The position numbers and the translations under genes were made by a program. From contig JAVHZZ010000002.1 in the NCBI GenBank assembly GCA_036250195.1, forward strand, positions 70,174,205 through 70,238,204: a DNA stretch of 64,000 nucleotides, given 5' to 3'. The notes below the pieces were generated by a model. It was not told the DNA's origin and did no database searches. It was given only the letters and a program-made list of their open reading frames with translations. Within the stretch, counting starts at the first letter, position 1; each line of letters opens with the position of its first letter. Origin of the DNA: Mixophyes australis (Eukaryota; Chordata; Amphibia; Anura; Limnodynastidae). Shown in pieces: positions 56,716 through 64,000 of this stretch.

Positions 56716-56894
56716 GGGGGTAAATGTATCAAGCTGAGAGTTTTCCAGCGGGTTTGAAAAGTGGAGATGTTGCCTATAGCAACCAATCAGATTCTAGCTG
56801 TCATTTTGTAGAATGTACTAAATAAATGATAGCTAGAATCTGATTGGTTTTTCAAACCCGTCGTAAAAAACTCTCAGCTTGATACATTTACCCC
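56716..56894. mobile_element. MITE of the GGGGTAAATGTATCAAGC family
   Basis: The ends GGGGTAAATGTATCAAGCTG and CAGCTTGATACATTTACCCC are exact inverted repeats. The interior is a second diverged inverted repeat including CAACCAATCAGATTCTAGCT / AGCTAGAATCTGATTGG. No coding capacity. Confidence 0.85.
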
Positions 56895-57059
56895 TAGGTG
56901 TCAGCTATAACATATGATGAATGCAGCAAGTCCACAATACAGCTAGCTTACAGCAACACTGACCATCTAATGTTTTGGATGTTAGTACGCTTACAACTAG
57001 CATTGCTGTAGTATAGTCAGTGTAATCCATCTAGTGATTTTTTTTTATTTTATTGTGTA

Positions 57060-57890
57060 TGCTAAACTTCCAAAACGATAGAGGTGCTCTGTGACTTTAT
57101 GAGTTTACCCAGCCCATTCTCCTGTGCCATGCCAGTGTCCTGTAACAGTAAGCTCCATGGTCCTGCCCTGTTGTCTCCCTCTGTGTGTTCCTGTCTATTT
57201 ACAGTCTGACTCAGACACTGAGGTCTCCCTGAAAGCAGAACCGGCCACGCAGCACTGACCACAGACCCCAAAACCTGGAAGGCACCCCAGATATGAAATG
57301 GTTCTGACCCTGGTGCCTCAGTGTCTGTCTTCATTACTCCACCCTCCCACATCTTTATCTGGATCCCACTCAATAAACCTCTCCATCCTGTTCCATAACT
57401 CTCAGACATTGCTGTCTCTCTTTTGGTCACTTTTATTTCACGGTTTCCTATTCAGTGCCCGCTCCTTCCCTTTTCTAACGAAGGATCTTGACACTCTTTA
57501 CTTTATAATCTGATTCTCTATTTTTCGACATATTAATACATAGCCAAATAAATAATGTAAATGGATTCAAGACAATTTAAAAATAAAAATATTAAATATT
57601 GTGAAAAAACTTCGTATAGAAATTATATCATGTAAATTTTCAGAAAAAAGTTTTGGACTGGACTAATTTTATTAAACATAATGAGAAACGGAAGCGAATC
57701 ACTCATTGTAAGACTTACATAGTAATTACTGATGTGCTAAATCTGTATTTTAGGATTTGACCAAATAGAGATTTCTTTTCCTAAACAATTATTGAATTAC
57801 CAAACTCGATTCTAACTCTGATTCGCATGACAAAATGAAGCCGGAGGTAATAAATGATCAAATTTTACACGCAAAAAAAAAGAACCCAAT
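57060..57890. other. Unassigned; GC-richer block then AT-rich DNA
   Basis: 57060-57480 has higher GC and a 122-codon minus-strand frame without known motifs. It also carries AATAAA on the plus strand near 57371. Nothing was assigned. Confidence 0.4.
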
Positions 57891-57898
57891 TCGAATTC

Positions 57899-58050
57899 CT
57901 ATAGATTGTAAGCTTGTGAGCAGGGTTCTCTTACCTCTCTGTCTATATGTATTACCCTGTATTGTCTTATTAATGTTTGTTCACAATTGTAAAGCGCTAC
58001 GGAATTTGCTGGGATTATATAAATAAATGTTGATGATGATGATGATTCAG
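57899..58050 (+). mobile_element. L2-type LINE 3' tail
   Basis: TAGATTGTAAGCTTGTGAGCAGGG, then AAAGCGCTACGGAATTTGCTGG, TATATAAATAAATG and a GATGAT tail: the typical L2 3' terminal segment. Confidence 0.75.
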
Positions 58051-59037
58051 CCGAATTCCAAACTTAATGCTGGATGTTTTGCATCCTTATTTTTGACACC
58101 AAGTGCCAACATGAATTCATTTTTCCAATTTGCACATTCCACTATTTAATACAATTGTGCAAACAAAACAATTATAAAAAAAATCCAGTTATCGATTATA
58201 GGAAAAACAAAAGGCACTCCTCAAGAACAGAGTTGCATCCTAATAACTGTGTATACATGTCTCTCAATGTGTCTTTCATAGAGCATAGCTAATAGACGTG
58301 TGATCCTTGAAATAAAATGTGACAAGTTGATTATCACAAATAAGTAGTTTTAGCATTATAACTTTAATTCCTTTGTAGTTTATAAAGTTTGCAGACTGCA
58401 AGGGATTAGGGACACCCAGTGGTGGTCGAGGGAACTGCTTGTTCTGTTGCAGGCTCCCACACTATGGAATGTGGCATGCTGCAGCTGGAGTTCGTGGTGG
58501 GCAATGCTGCCTTTAATATATTCACAGTCATATAACTATAACCACAATCTTCATATGTGTTGAGGAGGCAGTTCATTCTTATGCTCTTATGTGGTCGAAG
58601 GGCTGGGATTTAACCCATCCATTGCTAAGTGGTTTTGCAGAACAATTATTCACCATCCTTTAGCTGGTGAGATTGATATAATTACCCTTCACTGACTCTG
58701 TAAGGACGCTGCCGCAGACAATCAGAGAAACCCTAAAATAAACAGTCCTCCTCCTATTATTTCTCCTTCCTTCCTTCTCTTTCATCTCTTACACTGCAAT
58801 AAAAACAATTCATAAATAATCCTGAAAAGATGGTAATTGTGTTATGTGATTTTCAATCTATTTGATCTGTGAGTATCGATTACTGTGTAATGTAGAGTCA
58901 GCCATCGTTTGGTGGCCTTTCCTGAACCTTTATCTGTGTACTATTTTTACTCGGTCTAACAGCCAGCAAGGGTAAGAAGCAGTACCAGCAGTACCAGTGC
59001 TACATCATTTAATTTGTGAATTTCTTTTACACGAGAG
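58051..59037. other. Unassigned sequence
   Basis: No gene or repeat family recognised. Confidence 0.45.
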
Positions 59038-59760
59038 TGTTACGAGCCGCGGCGGTGCCCAGCCACCGTGACTCTCTCATCTGCGTCCCGGCCGTCGCTA
59101 TGGCGACCGGGACGTCACTCCAGGGGGTAGCAACGGTCGGTCGCTAAGTAGTTCAGCGCCGCGCCCTGGCTCTATGGGGCAGCCTTGGCGTGTGCGCAGT
59201 ATGCGAGCAAGCCTGCGGGCTAATTAATTATTTAAACAGTGGCCAGTCTGACTGCAATTAGAGAGCTATGCTCTCATTGGTTCTTTTCTGTATTTAAGGC
59301 AGGGAGGGCTTAGCCTCCCTGCCGGTTATAGCTTCCAGACTACTGTGTTGCTGCCTGCTGTTGTGCTGTTGGTGTTAAACCTCTGGACTTTCGTTTGCAG
59401 TGTATGACCCCTGCCTGTACCTTGGATTTGTCTGTTTGCCTGTGCCCTTGACCTTCTGGCTTGAACCTTGGATACTGCTGATTTGCTGGTGACCCCGACC
59501 CCTGGCGTGTTTTCTGACTATTCTACCAAGCAAGTGACCCCTGACCTTGGCCTGTTCTCTGGATACGCTGTCTGCCATAACTCTCTGCTCCTGGGTTCTT
59601 CACAGCCGGTACACATCACACGACCTTCCGTTTGTCTGCAGCCAAGCCTGTTCCCACCACTAGGGGCAACAGTGAACACCAGACTTTCGGAGTAGATTCC
59701 GGGGGGTAAATGTACATTTACCCCCGGGTGTTGTTGTACTGGCTGGAGGGGTTCCTAACA
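59038..59760 (+). mobile_element. Solo gypsy LTR (A/D family)
   Basis: It runs from TGTTACGAGCCGCGG to GGTTCCTAACA. TATTTAAG at 59291-59298 is followed 30 bp later by GCCGGTTATA at 59321-59330, the same predicted transcript start as elements A and D. The hairpin GGCAGGGAGG/CCTCCCTGCC (59298-59307 / 59314-59323) matches that of A in position. No internal element sequence flanks it. Outer flanks GAGAG and ATGAG are not an exact duplication. Confidence 0.75.
59700..59727. mobile_element. Collapsed MITE: two fused terminal repeats
   Basis: The centre TAAATGTACATTTA is a perfect palindrome flanked by G6 and C5, identical to the outer 12-13 bp of the GGGGTAAATGTA MITE ends joined head to head with no interior. 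It sits inside the solo LTR. Confidence 0.55.
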
Positions 59761-61507
59761 ATGAGTAGCATAAAATTAACTGCAGTTCTGCTGTTTTGGG
59801 GTTCTGGAATATTTTAAAGGAACGTTACATGTAAAATATTTCTTTTAATACAAATCTAAAGATGATATTTAAGCAGGATGACAATTTCAACTTCAACTTG
59901 TATCACGCTATATATAATCTTGTAACAACCAGAGCTTTATTAATAATACAACCTTACAGAGACAACATCGTATATTTAGCAGAAAATGTTATATTTATAA
60001 ACTAGCCCCAATTCTGGAATTATATAGCCCCTTTATGTCTTGCAGTTACTTCAGTACACCTTTTTCTACACACGGTGGACCTCTTTTACATAGCGGACAG
60101 CAAATCAATTTGGTTTTACACTTATGCGTCTATATGGTCCGCCCAGTGCTCTTGAAGGTGCACATCTGCTTTGTGGTATCTGGCGTTTGCAAACTAGAAG
60201 TGCAGATATGCGTGTGGATACTGAGAAAAATCTGAACAGGGGCAATGTGGTTAATTTTAAACAGCACATCAAAGTCCAACTTCCTACCAAGTTAGAATCA
60301 CAATTTCATTAAAATAAATTTCACCTGTTAATAATGTGTCTTTGTATAGTAAAAATGGTTATGCGCTTTTCAGTAAACTAAGCAAAACCACTAAACATGC
60401 GCTTTCTCCACCCCTTTTTATTATTATTATTTCAATAATCTGATTATTTCAATAACCTCACGCCATAAAATAAATCTATTTTATTTTTCACTGCTCTGAA
60501 AAATAGGTGCAATGTTACTCCAATTGGTCAGTGTAAACTTCTGCCATCTTGCCATGTAAACCAATGCACTTTGAGATCTAGACGCACTAGCACAATTCAA
60601 GGCATATATCATCACCAAAGAGGAGTTCATGCTGCACTTTGGCCATTTTGCACTTTGTAAGTTAACTTAACTTAGTTAAGCCTGGTAGAATCATTTATTT
60701 TTGTGTGCTGATCCGATGTTCATAAGAGTAAATATCATGAATTTCCAAAGAACCAATAATGTCGGGAAGTGTCTGAGTAGACGCATTTGTACCTAGTTAA
60801 TTCATTAGCTGTATTCCTGTGAATATTGGTTAACATCATTCTTACTGTAACAAAAAACCAGTTGGTCGGCCGCACAGGACATTCATTTGCTTTATTTATT
60901 ATATGTATAAGCCATTTCTCATTGATTGTAAGTGCATGTAACATAAACTGTGTTCTCAACCATAGCTGTCATTAGCACTAGAGAAAAAGGCTACTTTTAT
61001 GACCCAGTAGCTGAAAGCAATAATATACCTCGAAACTGTCACAATTTAGGCAGGACAGTCCAGATTTGAAGGTGCTTTTTCCTTGATCCCGACCACAGAC
61101 ACCTTTGTCCTGTGGATTGGACAGTTGGGAGGTATGTTCACTGCTGCACTGCATAGCACAGGAGAGGTGAACAAGTGCCGCACACACATCTGCCTTTGAT
61201 GCCCACGGCAATCAATCAGTGTTTTGAGGAAGGTGGGGGGTGTTAAAGGGCAGCCTATCCGGTGGTGTGTCTGCGCCTCATCATGCCCATTGTGACATGA
61301 TCATGTCCTCTTTTATGTGTGTCCCACTCTGCAAAGAGAGAGGTATGCAAAATGAAAATTACTAGCGGCACTGGCAAAATACAATACTATAAATTTATCC
61401 AAAACACTATTACCATGAATAATGCACTTGGATTATAAGCATGTAGTTTGATAACAAAAGTCACTTGATGCATCTCTATATGAATAGTAATCAAATAATC
61501 GGTTGTT
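59761..61507. other. Mostly unassigned sequence
   Basis: No gene recognised. 61010-61145 (CAGGACAGTCCAGATT ... TTGGACAGTTGGGAGGTATG) may be a decayed TIR element. Confidence 0.4.
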
Positions 61508-61869
61508 ACATCATCATCATCATAATCACCATTTATTTATATAGCGCTACTGATTCCGCAGAGTTGTACAGAGAACTCATTCACTTCAGTTCCTGCCCCA
61601 TTGGAGCTTACAGTCTAAATTCCCTAACATACACACACACAGACAGACAGCTATAGACTAGGGCAGTGGTTCCCAAACTTTTGCAGTTCGCGGCACCCTT
61701 AGAGACTCCATAATTTTTTTAAGGCACCCCTCCAAAATAATTACAGAGCAGTCCTGTTTTAGAAGTAGTTGGGTCAAAAAATTGTAATAAGTATTTAGGT
61801 CAGGACAGAAATGCTTATTTAGTTGTATGCAAAAATGCTCCCTCTGCATCCAGACACTCTGCCCCCACT

Positions 61870-62825
61870 GCATCCAGACACTCTGCCCTCTGTCACGCTG
61901 TCCCCCCTCCTCTGCCCTGTCACGCTGTCCCCCCTCCTCTGCCCTCTGTCACGCTGTCCCCCCTCCTCTGCCCTCTGTCACGTTGTCTCCCTCCTGTCAC
62001 GATGTCCCCCTCCACTGCCCCTCTCACGCTGTCCTCCTCCTCTGTCACGCTGTCCCTCTCCTCTGTCCCCCTCCTGTCACTCTCCTCTGTCCCCCTCCTG
62101 TCACGCTGTCCCCCTCCTCTGCCCTCTCACGCTGTCCCCCTCCTCTGCCCTCTCACGCTGTCCCCCTCCTCTGCACTCTGTCCCAGCTCCTCTGCCCTCT
62201 GTCCCAGCTCCTCTGCCCTCTGTCACAGCTCCTCTGCCATGCTGTCCCTCTCCTCTGTCCCCCTCCTGTCACTCTACTCTGTCCCCCTCCTGTCACGCTG
62301 TCCCTCTCCTCTGTCCCCCTCCTGTCACGCTGTCACTCTCCTCTGTCCCCCTCCTGTCACGCTGTCACTCTGCTCTGTCCCCTCCTGTCACTCTGCTCTG
62401 TCCCCTCCTGTCACGCTGTCACTCTCCTCTGTCCCCTCCTGTCACGCTGTCACTCTGCTCTGTCCCCTCCTGTCACTCTCCTCTGTCCCCTCCTGTCACT
62501 CTCCTCTGTCCCCTCCTGTCACGCTGTCACTCTGCTCTGTCCCCTCCTGCCACGCTGTCACTCTGCTCTGTCCCCTCCTGTCACGCTGTCACTCTCCTCT
62601 GTCCCCTCCTGTCACGCTGTCACTCTGCTCTGTCCCCTCCTGTCACGCTGTCACTCTGCTCTGTCCCCTCCTGCCACGCTGTCACTCTCCTCTGTCCCCT
62701 CCTGTCACGCTGTCACTCTGCTCTGTCCCCTCCTGTCACGCTGTCACTCTCCTCTGTCCCCTCCTGTCACGCTGTCACTCTGCTCTGTCCCCTCCTGTCA
62801 CGCTCCTCTGCACTCTCTCACTTTG
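61870..62825. repeat. CT-rich minisatellite, about 28-bp unit
   Basis: The basic unit is CTCTGTCCCCTCCTGTCACGCTGTCA with CTGCTC/CTCCTC alternation. The left part uses a C-richer variant (GCTGTCCCCCCTCCTC). Because stop codons are absent from the unit in all three forward frames, three long overlapping open frames (315-368 codons) appear; these are not genes. Confidence 0.95.
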
Positions 62826-62840
62826 CCCCCTCTGCGGTGC

Positions 62841-63020
62841 GCCAGCTATAAAAAAAATCAAACAGAAACACTTACCAATCCCAGCGGCGCCGGGACCCAG
62901 CTTCCTCCTCTCTCACGCAGCAGCTGTCACTGATATGACAGCTGCGTGAGAGAGGAGGATGCTGGGTCCTGGCGCCGCGCGGATTGGTAAGTGTTTCTGT
63001 TTGATTTTTTTATGGCTGGC
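62841..63020. repeat. 180-bp inverted repeat inside the hAT
   Basis: GCCAGCTATAAAAA at the left and TTTTTATGGCTGGC at the right bound arms of about 85 bp with few mismatches, meeting near 62930 around CAGCTGTCACTGATATGACAG. Confidence 0.9.
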
Positions 63021-63308
63021 CCGCAGCACCCCTGAGACAGCGCCGCGGCACCCCTGGGAGCTGCGGCGCACAGTTTGGGAACCGCCGGACTAGGGTGAAT
63101 TGTGATACCAGCCAATTAACCTACTAGTATGTTTTAGAGTGTGGGAGGAAACCAGAGTACCCGGAAGAAACCCAAGCAAACACGGGGAGAACATACAAAC
63201 TCCTCACAGATAAGGTCATGGTTGGGAATTGAACTCATGACCCAAGGCAGAAGTGCTAACCACTGAGCCACCGTGCTGCCCCTCATCATAATCTTATATC
63301 ATAATACA

Positions 63309-63613
63309 TAAACAAAAGGGACCTATGGAGCAAATTTGCACCTTGCAAACCATGTAGAACTGCAGGGGGGGCTGAAAATTTAAAATGTAAAAATGTGAGG
63401 ACAGATTTAGAGTTGGGAGGGGTTCTCCTAGTTCAGCGGTGCAGTGTAAAATAAAGCTGCCCAGTAGTTGTTTGCTACATGCAAAAGCAGCCAGTATTTT
63501 CCATTCATGCAAAACAAATAAGTGCATGTGCACTCCTTGCATTGCACCATGGTTTGTCCAGGACCAAATTTGCTCCTTTTTTTTTGCTTTGCTCCTAATT
63601 CTAAATGAGGCCT
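63309..63613. mobile_element. TIR element related to 2726-3045
   Basis: It shares ATTTAAAATGT, GTGAGGACAGATTTAGAGTTGGGA, GTTTGCTACATGCAAAAGCAGCCAG and CACCATGGTTTGTCCAGG with the 2726-3045 element, ending in a diverged AATGAGGCCT. The target duplication is not clear. Confidence 0.65.
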
Positions 63614-63716
63614 AAGATGTGCAGGTTAAAGTAAATACTGCTTGCAAAAGCCTTGGTACTTCAGTACCAAAAATGGTACTGGACATAACAAGTTATCACT
63701 GTGACAAGAACTGACT

Positions 63717-64000
63717 GTCACGGTCGTCTGTATTTCTTGATCCGATTCGGGACCCTTGGGCCTAGCTGCAGCAGGACTGAAACAGAACCTAGAGGCCTGG
63801 ATGATTTTGTAGAGTCCTCAGAGTAGCACAAGCAATAAAGGAGTATAAGGACTGGAGTCTGTGCCTGAGCACTGATCTGGAATCTGGCGTTATAGCTGAC
63901 TGGAACTGTTCGTGGGAACTCAATCCTAGCTCCTGTAGCCAGGCACATGAGAATGGAACCCACTAATAAAAACTCAGATAGGAAACACACGGAAACTTAG
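63717..64000. other. Possible LTR start, cut by window end
   Basis: TGTCACGGTCGTC at 63717 resembles the TGTCACGGA start of the element B LTR. The following sequence has no clear match and runs off the window. No second LTR is available to test it. Confidence 0.25.

Larger units (their letters stand above)
61664..63087. mobile_element. Non-autonomous hAT (1.42 kb) with internal minisatellite
   Basis: The exact target duplication GACTAGGG lies at 61656-61663 and 63088-63095. The ends CAGTGGTTCCCAAACTTTTG and the complement of CACAGTTTGGGAACCGCCG are inverted repeats of the hAT type (CAG start). Most of the interior is a pyrimidine-rich minisatellite, followed by a 180-bp inverted repeat. It encodes no transposase. 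Confidence 0.9.
61508..63282 (-). mobile_element. tRNA-headed SINE with L2-like tail, split by a hAT
   Basis: On the minus strand the head starts at 63282 with GGGGCAGCACGGTGGCTCAG and GGTTAGCAC (A-box region), then a B-box-like GAGTTCAATTCCC near 63230, the conserved GTTTGTATGTTCTCCCCGTG body, and after the insertion the tail GAATTTAGACTGTAAGCTCC ... GCGCTATATAAATAAATGGTG with a TGATGA end at 61508. It is the composite type in which a tRNA-derived promoter is joined to a LINE-like 3' end so that the LINE machinery can copy it. It is a full-length copy apart from the insertion. Confidence 0.85.

Noticed and set aside
61870..62825. Regular short repeats resembling a CRISPR-like array
   Set aside because: There are no unique spacers; the whole unit repeats in tandem inside a eukaryotic hAT element.
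61823..62949. Three overlapping plus-strand open frames of 315-368 codons rich in Ser, Pro and Leu
   Set aside because: They are generated by a 28-bp minisatellite lacking stops in all frames. The three frames encode the same repeat and there is no domain.
63200..63282. tRNA gene on the minus strand
   Set aside because: A- and B-box-like words are present, but the sequence continues as a SINE body with L2-like tail and cannot fold as a complete tRNA.

Overview
This is vertebrate nuclear DNA, most likely from a frog or toad with a large, repeat-rich genome (inference). I see no prokaryotic gene organisation and no functional host protein-coding exon. Almost everything recognisable is a transposable element: Ty3/gypsy chromoviruses with chromodomains, L2-type LINEs, an L1/Tx1-type LINE, a class I endogenous retrovirus (ERV), hAT and PIF/Harbinger DNA transposons, many short TIR elements, and a tRNA-headed SINE with an L2-like tail. 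The single host-gene relic is an intronless, broken retrocopy of the SUMO ligase gene NSMCE2 (MMS21) at about 53.27-54.21 kb, minus strand.

Layout. 1-11 kb: AT-rich unassigned sequence with TIR elements (2726-3045, 3229-3820, 6389-7093, 7877-8164) and one promoter-like cluster near 8.8-8.9 kb. 10990-16885: a TIR element holding a second TIR element, which holds a decayed gypsy element (C). 17-20.4 kb: TIR elements, a Harbinger derivative with transposase remnants (18714-19761) and an L2 3' end. 20421-25610: a minus-strand ERV (LTR, env, integrase, RNase H, end of RT) with a 440-bp insertion. 27942-29945: minus-strand L2. 29946-45290: a deep nest of gypsy elements. Minus-strand pieces F and E flank plus-strand element A. 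A is interrupted by a 559-bp TIR element and by the young, complete gypsy element B (35338-40786, TSD GTTTC). Element D abuts E, and its LTR holds an L2. 45.7-49 kb: a hAT-like element, a second minus-strand L2, and a solo LTR related to the ERV. 50183-54784: a 4.6-kb hAT with an L1 fragment, an LTR fragment, a perfect-hairpin MITE and the NSMCE2 retrocopy inside. 56.3-63.6 kb: SINE and L2 tails, a solo gypsy LTR (59038-59760), and a SINE split by a 1.42-kb hAT that is mostly minisatellite.

The most informative system is the gypsy family. In elements A, B and C, a 10-nt sequence 30-31 nt downstream of the LTR TATA box is perfectly complementary to the 10 nt just after the 5' LTR. The paired sequence differs between elements but the pairing is kept. 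This matches Tf1-type self-priming of reverse transcription, in which the 5' end of the mRNA serves as primer in place of a tRNA. All calls are by eye; boundaries not supported by a target-site duplication are approximate.
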